Source: Ascidia mentula (lineage: Eukaryota; Chordata; Ascidiacea; Phlebobranchia; Ascidiidae). From it: a stretch of 64,000 nt of DNA. The notes beneath the pieces were generated by a model. It was not told where the DNA came from and searched no databases. It saw only the letters and a list, made by a program, of their open reading frames with translations. The position numbers and the translations under genes are program-made. The stretch is taken from NCBI GenBank assembly GCA_947561715.1, contig OX387198.1, positions 6,634,001-6,698,000 of the forward strand. The letters run 5' to 3'. Positions 52,095 to 64,000 of this stretch are shown piece after piece (position 1 is the stretch's first letter; each line of letters begins with the position of its first letter).

Positions 52095-55000
52095 ATGGAG
52101 GAATACCCAAGGGAGAATATGGATGTGATTAAGCGTGAGAAAAAGAATCCGCTTTTGTCCAACAAGGACCCAAGTTTGTCTCATTTATTTGGTCAGTGTG
52201 TTTGTAAAAATCTGTTTTGTAATATACTAGTATTCAAAACCCACTTTTCGATATTATCTTTATTTTGTTTGTGTGATATGTTGCAATATTAAGATGTCAT
52301 CACCGTTGTACAGCTGTTATACAGGATATGTAATTGTTTGCCTTCATTGTAGCAGAAAAACAATGCAATAGTAAATGCATTTCAATGATTATGATTAATA
52401 ATGCTCAATGTCCTTGCGTTTGCAGTGCGAAAATATATCACAAAACATGTTTTAATTTATTGGATTATGTTGCAAAGTAATATAGCAAGTAAAGTAAAAG
52501 TAGCAATGCTTGGCTTTACATATGGCATTTATCAAGTGTTATGCTCTCTATCATTTTAGACGGTGCAGGACCTAACACACCAAACAGTGTCACCCCAGAT
52601 GGATTAAATCAGTCTACAATGGAAGTGGACGGGGGGTTTCCTGAAGATGCTGGTGACCAAGATAACTACCAACTGTTTGAAGGACACAGTGACTCTTACA
52701 TGCCGGGTAAATTTGAGATTTTTTTTTGACTCTTTGTATTGCAGCTTGTTGGTTTGATGCAGTTAGTGTTTTTGACCATTTATCAAGCTAAATCGATATT
52801 TAAATGAAACTTATATTTGTGTATGAGATAGTCATTTTGTTACTCTTGAAAGGAAATTTTGTTTGCATTGTATATAAATTATATACGAAATATATGGCAA
52901 GCAGTGGGGGTGAAAAATGCAAATTGTGCATGATGCTGCAAATGTGCCATTTTAAATTTTTACAAACTTGTATGTTTAAATTAATGTATTTACCTTGGAC
53001 ACTTTCTACGCAAGAAAACCAAGCATTGTATATCATAAAAACTTCATTAAATTATAAATGCAAACTTTCCAATTTTGGAAATAAAATCATTTACCACCAA
53101 CAAGCATTCTTGCTAGTTTAGTTGTTTGGTGTATACATATGCAATCATAAAATTTAGCAACGGTTAATGTTTGGTAGTGTATAGTTGAATGTTTTATACT
53201 TTCACTGTGTAAATTACCCTTTATTTGCAGTGCGATAAGTCTACAAGAAAAATAATTTCCCGCATTGGCAATAAATCAAATTAATTGTATGTATCCTAAT
53301 CTCCACAGAACTTTCGCCAGATCCTTCACACATCATGCTAGATGGTAGCAAACAGAATTCTTTTAACAACAACAATAAAGCAGATGGCAGCAAGCCAAGA
53401 ACTAGTAAGCTGCATTTTTGTGATAATTGCTGTATTCAATGTGGCATGGTAGACAACTGATAGCCTGCATAAAGTGTAGTCCACATGTACTTCTTTGTTG
53501 ACACCGTGTAATTCCTCCCAAGTTGTCTGATAAGTGCCATGTAACTTTTTAATCACTTCCTGATGACATCAAACCAGCTCGTTGCATTGATTTTCTGCAT
53601 TACTTTGTTGATTTCTGCACTTAAAACAATTAATCTTTTGCATATTGCCGGTCTAATTGTTAATATTTGTCTTTTTTAGTGCCAGCACATCTTGTGAAAA
53701 CAGAATGGGTGGAGGGCAGACTAACGTAAGTCAATTGCAATTGTGCAGAATTTAGTAGCACCCAATTTCCTCGGCAAATTATTTGACTTTTTGTCAACCT
53801 GCAAGCCACTTATTAATGCAAATTTGATTTTAAATATGCCCAGCACAAATGTCATACTGTAAACAAGTTCGGAGAAAATTATGATGTACTGTTGGAGTAA
53901 ATGGGTTCATTTTTGCATAAAGCCCATTTTGGTCAAGCATTTGCCTTGAGGCAATTTAAATTGTAACCTATTAAGAGTGGTGATTGCTGCATTTTTCATT
54001 ACTAAAAAATGATGTCTTTGTCATGCTTTTATGCCATGTGGATGCATATTTCTCATAATCATTTTTCACCAAGCTGGTCAGAATTTCTGAATTTGTTTCT
54101 TTAGTTTAAAGGGGTTTGATAGCTGTTGGAAATGGGTGCAGCATGTAGCCATAAAAACATAGTTATGTACATGGGCATCAAGTGAGAGAGTGTGCCATAC
54201 CCCCTGAAATACTAACCGGGGTGCGGCACCATCAGTTTCAGTTTTAGTGGCACATGGCAGGAGTTTGAACACTATACATGATGAGTAGATAAATTGCGAA
54301 GTTTGTTGTTATTTTGTTAATTAAAATTTTGTGTTATTAGAGTCTTATTTCTAGAAAAAAACAAAAGCAACAGAACAATTTGCAATACTTAATGTGAAAA
54401 TTAGGCGGCTCTTGAAATGCAACATGGTGTAATTATACTTTATGCGTTCTTAACAATTTCAGTTGACCTGTCTCAAGGCATAGGCTCCCATAGCTTCTAG
54501 GTAAAAGTTTACATTGGACAATAAACAACTTTTCAGTTAACGCTCAATACATACTTAATATAATGTTTTTGTTGCTGCCAGGCATATTGCATAACAATTA
54601 CCTTGAGGAAGCCTTGTTGAATAACAGGCGAAACGTCGGTGAATAAAGTTACGTTTTATCTTTGCCAGAAGAACAGATTATTAAGTTATTCAATACATAC
54701 TCGTCACAAATCACACATTCATTTGAAATGTGTCTAAATCTTACTCCCATGATTAACTTACATTTAAAATAGCAGACTTAATACAAGTGGCAGCATTAGT
54801 ACAACTTCCTTCTATATCTTTGTTTCATTTTATTCCAAGTGCAAAAACTTTTTATTTATTGCTTTAGTGGTCACGGGGCGAGGAATTCCCCCAAACCTCC
54901 GTCACACCTTACGCTGATGACACACAACAAAGCCCAGACAGATCCTAACAAAACTCAAGGCCTCAATTCAAATCCTGTGTGGAATGGTGGCAGTGCATCT

Positions 55001-58000
55001 GATCGACGGCCAAAGTATGTTGTTAAGCTTTACATTTCCATGTATCTGCATGTCTTGTCTATACAAATATGCTTCGTCAATGCAGCAGTATGCATTAGTG
55101 AAATTACCAATGGGTACTGGTTATGATATTACAGAATTCAAACTGGATTTTTTTGTTTTTGCAGCACTGTACCAAAGTTGGAGGTAAGATTGTGTATCTA
55201 CATAGAAATGTATTTTGTGAAACATTTTATTTTGTTAAATTCAACAAAATCCCTGATAAAAAATGTGAAAGGGAAAGTAGTAGGAAATAAAAACACACTA
55301 CATCAACACACATATGTTTAGTGCTAAATCATCACTGAAGTGTGCTCTTTCTCCATTCTTTCAGAGAAATACTGTTTTTACCTAGTTGTTGTATGTGTTG
55401 GTGTGTGGCTTTGTGTAACCAACCCATTGTCTATGTAGATTGACGCTGCTAGAAAGGCAAAATCAACCCCTCCACAGCTCATATCACCCCCAGCTGACCA
55501 TTACAACATGCAGTTACTCGCATATAGCGCTCAACAGCAACAGGAGCAGTTGCTCGAGGAACAGCAAAGAATGCAAGGCGAGGGATATAGGCAGGGCAGC
55601 AGCAGCGATGCCCTGCAACAGCTTGCACTAAAAGCGAAGATGCGGCAAGACGAAGAGTCTCAAAGTGCAAGGCACCAAGGCAAGGGCAATTACTTTCCTA
55701 AACCTGAAGTAAAACCGATGATTGTGCCTCCAGCGCTGATAGCTGGCCCTTCGGGTACCTTGGCACAGGTTCATTCAAGGAAGTTACCCACGAATGTTAA
55801 CGTCTCTGCAACATCAGGTGGTTGGGCTGTCACAGATCGTGCTATGCCAGATCTTGTTCATGTGCAGTCGTCGCACAAAATGCCTAACAACATGAACAGT
55901 GATATTGCCTTTGCATCCCATGGAAGTCCTATCCCTCCTTTCCCCACCTCTGATTCACCAAGAAATACGCCAAAACTTAACGAAATCAAAAAGGCAACTT
56001 TCTCTATTCCTGTGGCCAAGGGTAGAGCACCTCCAGAGCCAGAGCTAAAGAGTCCCCTTGACCATCCAGAACATCTAGGTCATCAGCAGCGTGCTAGATT
56101 CTTTTCTGGGGAGGCCGTAGCTGCTGATCAGACTAATGAGCAAGCTGATGATGAGGCTCCTTTAAATGAGCGTGATAAAGAAGCAGCTCTGGCTCTTCGA
56201 GAGCTACTCGAGCAAAGTGAAAAGTCCTCTGAAAGTAGTTCAAAATTAATGGAGAACATAGTAAAAGTCCATCGTGCCTCACCAGCTGTGTGTTCTGCTA
56301 TTCCTCGTCTAATCCATGAGCAGTATGTGATCCGTAACACCCCACCTCCTGCATATGACCAGCCATACAACAGCCCACAGTCTTTTCAACACCTCCTCAG
56401 GCCTACCATTCCAGTCCAACAGCACTTTTCGCAAATTGGCCAAGATGTGCGGCTGCCAACAGATGTCACAACTGAGACAATGGTTGGAAACATGGGCATT
56501 AAGCCAGAACCACAAAGTCCTAGTGCATCTGTGGCACAGCCATTGCAGAATTATGTGCCTGCAGGAGTAACATTGCCCGGACAAGGTATGGTTTTGCCCT
56601 TTGCCCCTGGTGCTGTAAACTCACAAGGATTGTTGATTTATCCACTGCATGGTCAGCACGCAGCTCTTGGAAGGTATTAAGTGTGTATATTATTAGACTT
56701 TGTATTATAGTTAGCTGGTGTCCTGTATGATTTCAAACAGTAACTATCATAAACACACTATTTTCTATGCTGAACTACTTACTTATTGTAATTGTTGACA
56801 ATTATCAAATGAAAGGTATGTAAAATCATGAATATGAGTGTATTGCATACCTGTGCGTTTATGTTACCACCAGCACTGCAGTTATTACTTTTATGGGCAT
56901 ATTCCTTCTCAAAACCAATTACATACTTTGTTTGGACTGAAAGATGCGAATGAGGGGGGTTTTATTGCTGAACAATCAGTGTAGCATTACCTTATGTATT
57001 CATGTAAACAAGTCCACATTTCGCATTAAATGCTAGTGCACATTAAAGATGTAGTATTGTTGTAGTCTTGTTTGATTGTAGCTGTATTTGAAACTGACTT
57101 AAAAAATGGTGTTTGGTAAATGAATCCAAGATAATCCAAGTGTGCTGTGACCCTACAAAATTAGTGAACCATTTGTCTAGTAAACAGTAAAAATAGTATT
57201 GCTCAAAAACCTTTTTCATTTCTCAATTTGTACATGATATCTTTGCAGGCAAGGGAGTCCTGTTGTGTCACTAGCAGCAGGGGACTTATCATACGCTGTG
57301 GTTCCCAACTCAGTGAATGCAACAAACAACTTCTATGTGCCACCAAGCAGTGGCATAGTACCAGTTGAGCCAACTAGATCGAAAGCAGTTACACCAGCGA
57401 AGGTTTGTGTTTTATTTTGCATTGTTTGTACCTCTTGGGTCCTTTTTTTCAGAACAAAGATTGAAAAATGTTTGTTGCAGATTTTAAAAATAATACATGA
57501 GGTGGAATTTTATTCTTTATTTCACACTCAGGTGCCTTCTTCACGGGATAGGAAAAGCAGTAGTGGGAGCAGTAGCAGTGGAAGAAGAAATTCAGACGGC
57601 AGCTTGACATGTGGTTTATGTGGTCATTCATTTAGAAGCACTCCAGCATTGAATGGTCACATGAGGGTTCATAGCTCCTCAGATAAAAAGGTACATATAC
57701 ACCCTTCAAAGCTAAAGGTGTCCAAACAATTTTTGAATAAACTACTACTGTGTGCCTAATTACAGCTACTGGAGAGAGTGTTTATGGTTATGTTTTAATG
57801 TGGAATTTTTACCAAAGTTTTAAACTGTAAACAGTACAAATGTCGTAAAACTCCTTTGATTTTTGTATATTATAATGAAAACTATGAAATGTCTTGGTCC
57901 TCCCCATTTACATAGTGTAACCAGCCAACCCTACCGTTGCATACCACACAGTGGCTCAGCTATCTCTCTCACTAAATGTACAATATGGAACTGTGTAATT

Positions 58001-61000
58001 TTCAAATAAATTTTATTGTTCAAATATTTAGAATAAAGAAGATCGACATGCCAAGACACCCTCGACTGACTCCAGCAAAGTCCCCGCCCTTCAGACCCAC
58101 CAAGTTCCCCATACAAATCCTACGGAGTTCACGGACATGGTGCGTAACCCACCAACGTTGTTACCTGTGGGCAGTAGCCATTCTGCACTAGAGGGCATGG
58201 CTCCTTTGCTGTCCCAACAGTACGGCCAGCCCACTATAAACCAACAAATGGCGGGTCGCGCTCACAACGGGTTGTTAACCATGGCATCGGCTGCTTCATA
58301 CTTGAAAACCGAACCTCCACATTCGGACTATCTATACCAGCCTCAGGTGCAACCGCCATACGTTGTGGGGCCGAGTATGGTGATCCAACCGTCCCAAATG
58401 GTGGCTGCAAATTTCGCACAAGCGGGCAGTGATGCAATGATTAAAGGCAAGATGGAACAACAGGCGTTGAATTATCCACAGTTGTACGCGGCACAAATGC
58501 AAGCGCCTTTTCCGATATCAATGCAAAACACAATCCAACAAATGCCGCCGCTTCTGCCGCATGATATGTCCTATGTCGGCAGCCAGGATCCGGCCAGCAT
58601 GCAACAGGACCTACCTGTCAACCCCCAGGCGTACACACCCGAGCAGCAGGTGGTGGAGAAACCGATGCAGTATCCGCCAATACAGGAGGAAAGTTACCCG
58701 GTAAACTACGAGCAACATCACATAGAGAACAACTCGCTCTCACAGTTAGCTTCAATTGCCGTTGCCGCCGCCAATCGGGACCAACTGCCGGACTTGTCAA
58801 TAGATTCCAGTTTTGCCCAACAGGCTTTCCACCCGCCGGCGGAAATGCACAACCAGAGTGGCGACCCTGTTGTTGGCTCGGATCTAGACTGGTCTAACTC
58901 CTCCGTCCGTTCTGGTGACCCCGCTATTGCACAACAGAACTCCATGTACTCGGAAACGAAGACTTCGCCGATACGAACAGGGCACGATCCTTTCATTCTG
59001 CCCGTCACCACAGCTCATCGACGCTTGCAAAGTCGGTATGGCGAATATGAATCCAACCCTATTAACCAGAGGCCTTCGTTGAACCAAGAACCTACAGTTA
59101 CATGGCATGAAAACATCCTTATGACCTCTTACGATGACCACGATCCAATCATGCGTGAAGCTGTAAACGTTGCCAACCCCAGTAAAATTCTGCCCAACTC
59201 AATGATGGGTGGCACGCCGTCGTGCGGTTCCATGTTTTCGAGTTCCAGCGGGCGCCCGTTCCGCCAGAGGCACCACAGCGAAGGCTCACATCTGGTAAAA
59301 TCAGCCGACAACAGCATTTTGAAACAGATGCTCCATAGTTCTGTTCCAGCGGTCAAGCTCAGACCGAGCAAGACTGGCAACAACTTACAACCAGTTGATC
59401 ACACCATTGACGTAAGTGGAGTCAAACCTCTAGGTTCCGAAAACTTGCCGGCTCCGATCGCGCCGGCTCCCCAGAAAAAGGAGACGGGCACCAAAACGTC
59501 TGCGGCGCCAGAAGTTTGGGCCGAGCCGAAGCCGGTGCAGCGCAGGATACGAAGAAGACGCCATTCAGCGGACTGTAGGCTGTTGAAAGGTGGAAATGTA
59601 CCTGGTTACGGACACAACAAGCACGACCTACTGAGGCATGCGAATAATAGTGCAAAGAAGCCGAATAATCTTCTGAGGTCGGATGTCAGGGTGCGTCGCA
59701 AGCCGCCACCTTTGGTGATACCATCAAGTGTTAACGCCTACGTTCCACACCCACCGACGTATTCTTACCACAGCCATCTTCACCACAGACGGAGGTAAGA
59801 TATCGTGACGTAAATACAATCCAAGTGTCCGAAATGCTATTGGTTAGGTTGCGAAACAATTACGCTCATTATCATGCGTTTGTATATTTAGACCCATTGG
59901 GAAAAACGCATATCATAGCAAGTGGTAAAACTGATCGCACCGAATTCAAATATTGACCGAGAAATCTAACTTTTATTGTGTTAAACTCGAAAGTTAAGGA
60001 ACGATGTTGAGGATCGCGCATAGTCGTTGGGATTGATGCTAGAAGTTATTGTACGAAGCAAACACTAGCGGACGAATAACGGCATAGGAATAGATTCATT
60101 TCGCCAAAGCGAAAATACAGACTTTGTAATTTTACGACCACCTGCAAAATTTATTAAAAACGCATCGCATAAACGAACCAATGACAACGTTCCATCTTTC
60201 TTTCTTGTCTCGATATGTTCCTATCGATGACTAAAAGACGTTTCGTGGAAAAGTGCAATTGCATTGAGCACTCGCTGTTGTAAAGTGTGTTTTAATGCTT
60301 TCTCCACAATGGTGAAAGGCTGCGGACGTAACAACGCGACTTACTTTAAATTTATGATGTTTGCATGTTTTACAACTTCAAAACGCTTTGAATGTCAAAG
60401 AATAGGAATGTGGGTATTAAAACTAAAGGAAAATAGGTAGGGGGTTGGGGTATGGATGTGATGTACATCTTCAAATTACTGAGAAACGGAACATGAATCT
60501 TATGTGCTTTGTTTTATTTCAGACCCAGTGGTGACAGCAACTCCAGTTACAATGGAGTGGTGGACAAGATTCCCCCCTACACCCCGCCACCCATGATCAG
60601 TCCACTCCGAGCGGGATCTGGATTGTATTGCACTACTCCAAACACACCATCTGCTAAACTTTTCCGACAAAGTAAGAAGAATTTTACATTCAGTAATGAT
60701 GTACAGAAAATTGTGCATAATGTGAACCAATATTCAGCCTATCCCTTAAATCGAGGCCCTTTTCCCCTGGGACTGCCTTATATTATAATATGTTCTAAGA
60801 CAAAGACTTCATTTTACCGACTAAGATTCGTTTAGGCACTTTTTAGGACTCTTTGTACCGACTGCTAAGACTTGCACTTGCCTCATATTATGTGTTTTCT
60901 GATTTTCAGTCAGCAGTGACAGTCAGAATATTCCAACCATCATCGAGGTGGATGAAAACCAGGATGTTGTTGAGGATGAGGAGCTTGTGAGATCGAGTGA

Positions 61001-64000
61001 TCCGTAAGTAGTACTGTCTATGCCTTTGGTTGGCTGTTGCAATGTGGGTTGTTTGTTATGTAATTAAACTGGTAGCTAACTGTATTGTCTGCTTGAAGTT
61101 TTTTATACTGATTAGAATTCTATTGTTTGTTCTTTCAAAAGGCACCATAAAATAAATTGCTGCAAGCAACACAAACTGGTTGTTTAACAAGTTACCATGT
61201 TTATTGTCCAATACCAAGTGTATTTGCCTGTGAAAATTTTTGATTTGTCTAAATGGCATAATATATTCCTGAGCAGAATATAGACATAATTCTTGGCCCA
61301 TAAAGTTTGGTTTTGTATGCTGACATAATTCAACTCCTGTTAATTTGCAGAAAAATTAATATTGGATCAAGGTTTCAAGCTGAAATTCCTGATGTTCGTA
61401 AGTACATTGTATCTGTTTCTGTGCAGTTACATAAATTTAATGGAAATGTTTATTCCAGGCCCAAGAAAATATGCAATTCGTGAAAGGCACCAGGCAGATC
61501 TTGTGTGGCACGTGTCACCTGCCTCTGCTTCCAATGAGAAAGCAACAGACCTTAGTATGTTGGTTTTTCCACTTTAGTTTCTCTTGAACATTAGCAATAC
61601 TATGAAAAGTAATACCCTATGCCACCTAGGTGTAAATTTTCATTTTTAAGCCATGTGAGAGAAGCAGACAACTGCCAATTCTAAACCACTGGACTTTTGC
61701 CAATTTTAGGCCAACTAGATTTTGTTGCTAAGTGTTGAGTTATATTTTTCGTGCAATGTTGCAATTTCCTATTCCAGTGGAGAAATTCATGGAGCTTTCA
61801 TGCTCTGCTGCTGTACCCTATGGTGGCTCCAATAAGGAATATGCCCTGGACTGCCTTGCAAGAAGCAAGGGCAACATTCTAGTAAGTTAAACTTCGTCCT
61901 CCTTTTCCAGAAAAAAAGACTGCCCCTCTGGCACAAAATAGTGTGGATTGCATTTTACCAACCTTTCGTCTGTTATTAGCCAGACTTCATCAGGGTTATG
62001 GCGCACCAATTTTACATGGTTGAATAGCTGCCCCATAACCTTTTTTTTCAAAATTTGAATGCGTGGCTGCAACGCAGGGCAATATTTGTCTAGTTTATGG
62101 GTTTTAAACCAATCTCTTCTGTTCTCGTGCTGTTGTATATGCTCATAGCAGCGAAGTTATCACTATTTGCGTGTAAAGATGCCTGCAAGCAAGTTACGAA
62201 ATCCAAATCTTCCCATTTCAGACTGCTGTTCGTCAGCTGGTTTTCCGCAAACCGGTGGAACCCAACTATGCAGACGCCACACGAGTCTACCTTGGCTCGG
62301 GAAAATCTTGGACGCCACAAGAGGTCAAATTATTCGAGGCCGGAATGTTGGAACACAGGAAGGATTTCTTCATCATATCCAAGAAGGTTCGTGTCCAAAA
62401 CAGTCGTTTGCGGTGCAAACTTCTTTGTGCGTTAAAATGTTACCATATGTGTATTTTGGTGCTTCCTTCACACTCGTCTTAATACCCTGAGGTCGAAATA
62501 CCCAAGTAACGCTGCTACTTTTGTTTTAACGATGCTGTTCAAATGTAAAGGGCGTTTAATGGTATTATTTGAACTAAAGGTAACTTTTTATTTCAAACAC
62601 TTGTATTGTATACTACAAATGTGACGAAAATATTCATCCTTTGCTCTAAAAAATATTTCTTGACTAAACAAAAAACTTGGGGTTTACAGTAAACTGTAAC
62701 CTGGTCTGTGCTTTCTGGTTAAGATGCGTTACTTTATTTACTATCTATTGGTGAAACCTCGAAATCCCCACTAAGCAGTTAATGTAAACTTACCAGGTAA
62801 AAACCCGAAGTGCTTCGGAATGTGTGGAGCGGTATTACCACATCACCAAGCGACACCGTAGGCGAATTCAGCGTCCTAAACGTTTCCATGCCGACAACGG
62901 AGAAGATGTGATGTCCTTATTGGCTGGAAACCCACTGGATGTTCGAAAAGCGATGAAGGTTGAGTCGGGAACGTCGTCATCATCAGATGAGGATGCTTTA
63001 AATAAACAGGTGCTTTTTTTGAAACCTTTAATTCATGGGTCGGCGAGCGCACCCTGGCCGCGGACCGATTCCAAACTCGGCCTTGCATCAGCTGGCCGAA
63101 CTATATTTTTCACCGTCAGGATCGTTCACTTTATTGTTTATAATGTTGTTAAACCTTTTCAATAAGAAGCATTTTATTCGGATTGACTTTTTTGTACTAA
63201 AATATAACAACACTTGGTGAGACATTCAGCCACTGCAATTTGTGAAGATTTGCGGGCAATAAGTTGCCGACACCGACTTTAGAATGTGGTTTTCTTGGAG
63301 AATTTTGTTTTCACTATTTTTGTTGGCGTGGGCAGGCGCCACAAGAGAGGGGGGTACAGACTGTGTGGCGCCCATACGAAGCTTGGAGCCCCATGAATGA
63401 ATATCATTGTATGTTTTGAAACTAATTTCTCCTCACAGGAGCCCCCTAATAATCTCACGTGATCTCGAAAAAGGGTCTTGCACCGGCCCTTTTTTTCTCT
63501 CAAGGGCCCTGCGCGCGAGCAAATAAATCACGTTGCCTATTATTCGGTGCTCGGAAACGACTTTTGTACAAACTTTGGAGACGAAATTCATTTACCCTCA
63601 GCATATGTCAAGCTGCAGGAACCGTTTAAAGTAAAAGATCTGCAGGCTCACTCATGCAGTCAAACAAAAATACGTGCTTTGTCTGCTGTATGTAATCTGG
63701 GACTGGTGACGTTTAAATGGTATTCAAACATGTGATAAAATCTGCTGAGCGTTGTACGTAATAGTTTTTTGTTGATTTGGAAGTCGAGTGCCACGGACTT
63801 TTTGCTGAAAACTATTCTTTCGAAACATCAAGTCAGTTCTGCTAAAATACGGGGAATGTCGCGTGGAAATACCCGTAGTTTCCATGTTTTCCAAACATAA
63901 CACGTATTTCTGTTTAAAACAAAATGATTCGCCGCAGAATGAACTGTACCACCCATCCGGTGTGTCCTCCACCCAACGTCAACGTGTCGAAAACCAACCG
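52095..64000 (+). CDS. TRERF1: TRERF1/ZNF541-type zinc finger-ELM2-SANT corepressor (3' end outside or unresolved)
   Basis: Seventeen exons join in frame: 52095-52191, 52560-52706, 53309-53404, 53680-53725, 54868-55014, 55165-55183, 55439-56673, 57249-57402, 57532-57690, 58032-59794, 60523-60671, 60910-61003, 61351-61397, 61459-61554, 61778-61881, 62222-62386, 62797-63009, about 1577 residues; 63938-64000 is a possible next exon (phase 0, open to the edge). A Gln-rich low-complexity N-terminal half precedes one C2H2 finger (Cys674, Cys677, His690, His694). Then come a PPYTPPPMISPLR block, an ELM2 domain from about residue 1370 (INIGSRFQAEIPDV) and a SANT domain about 1480-1527 (SWTPQEVKLFEAGM ... 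SECVERYYHITKR). This order is that of TRERF1, ZNF541 and MIDEAS, scaffolds of the HDAC1/2-DNTTIP1 (MiDAC) complex, so a nuclear histone-deacetylase role is expected. Vertebrate TRERF1 ends with a further C2H2 finger, not found before 64000. Whether this is the single pre-duplication ancestor is inferred. Confidence 0.9.
54601..54648 (+). repeat. Hairpin motif repeat, copy 1 (TRERF1-like intron 4)
   Basis: CCTTGAGGAAG is followed by a stem-loop (GCCT-T-GTT / AACAGGC, loop GAAT, one bulged T) and then CGAAACGTCGG. The same arrangement occurs on the minus strand at 61951-61995. The layout TGAxGAAG-stem-GAAAC is a recurring signature of dispersed repeats and recalls a hammerhead core, but no cleavage-site helix is visible. 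Confidence 0.55.
61951..61995 (-). repeat. Hairpin motif repeat, copy 2 (TRERF1-like intron 15, opposite strand)
   Basis: On the minus strand CCCTGATGAAG is followed by stem GTCTG / CAGAC and then GAAAGGTTGG. It aligns with 54601-54648 at about 70% identity with one gap. The second stem pair is T-A here and C-G in copy 1, a compensatory change. Confidence 0.55.
63010..63937. other. Unassigned stretch after the last certain TRERF1-like exon
   Basis: Holds the dispersed repeat copy at 63330-63511 and no convincing exon. An AG followed by GAGCCCCCT near 63438 is inside the repeat and meets a stop after seven codons, so it is not taken as an exon. Confidence 0.45.
63330..63511. repeat. Dispersed repeat, copy 2
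   Basis: Opens with GGGCAGGCGCCACAAGAGAG and closes with CTCAAGGGCCCTG. It aligns end to end, in the same orientation, with 48464-48652 in the CEBPZ gene. Probably a low- to mid-copy mobile element of unknown class. Confidence 0.65.

Noticed and set aside
61951..61995. A complete hammerhead ribozyme.
   Set aside because: CTGATGA and GAAA are present, but an extra A follows the core and no stem I/III with a cleavage triplet could be found.
63438..63463. A further TRERF1-like exon after CTCACAG.
   Set aside because: It lies inside the dispersed repeat (63330-63511) and hits a stop after seven codons.
1..64000. CRISPR arrays, phage, operon-type or viral genes.
   Set aside because: All genes have spliceosomal introns and animal homologues; no regularly spaced direct repeats and no viral protein signature were seen.

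Overview
The window is nuclear DNA of an invertebrate deuterostome, most probably a tunicate (ascidian of the Ciona/Phallusia kind). The sequence is AT-rich, genes are split by short GT-AG introns, and the one FoxA gene is chordate-like but has unusual substitutions inside a forkhead domain that is nearly invariant elsewhere. A 3' splice acceptor just upstream of the FoxA ATG, with no usable donor close by, would fit tunicate spliced-leader trans-splicing. The species is an inference, not something proved here.

Six protein genes can be assembled, five on + and one on -. (1) 160-3264 (+, 5' truncated by the window edge): a PLP-dependent cysteine synthase-like enzyme, a family that vertebrates lack. 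(2) 10020-11762 (+): intronless FoxA coding sequence. (3) 35998-39354 (+): MIPOL1, 12 coding exons. (4) 39876-41704 (-): a seven-helix solute transporter of the OST-alpha (SLC51A)/TMEM184 family, 8 coding exons. (5) 41978-50090 (+): CEBPZ/Noc1, a ribosome-assembly factor, 19 exons, divergent from gene 4 across a 273-bp promoter. (6) 52095-beyond 63009 (+, 3' end probably outside): a TRERF1/ZNF541-type C2H2 + ELM2 + SANT corepressor scaffold, at least 17 exons. All listed exon junctions keep the reading frame and follow GT-AG.

The main biological point is the layout: FoxA and MIPOL1 are neighbours, with about 24 kb between them and no convincing gene in the gap. That pair is the core of the deuterostome 'pharyngeal cluster' (NKX2.1, NKX2.2, MSXLX, PAX1/9, SLC25A21, MIPOL1, FOXA). 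Here the link survives although the other flanking genes look unrelated to the cluster. The FoxA-MIPOL1 gap alternates AT-rich stretches with GC-richer islands, as expected for a developmental regulatory landscape.

Mobile-element debris sits mostly in introns and flanks: hAT-like MITEs in CEBPZ introns, a repeat shared between a CEBPZ intron and the TRERF1-like 3' region, a hairpin motif in two TRERF1-like introns showing a compensatory base-pair change, and a possible tRNA-derived SINE near 4.5 kb. No CRISPR array, rRNA, confident tRNA or viral gene was seen.
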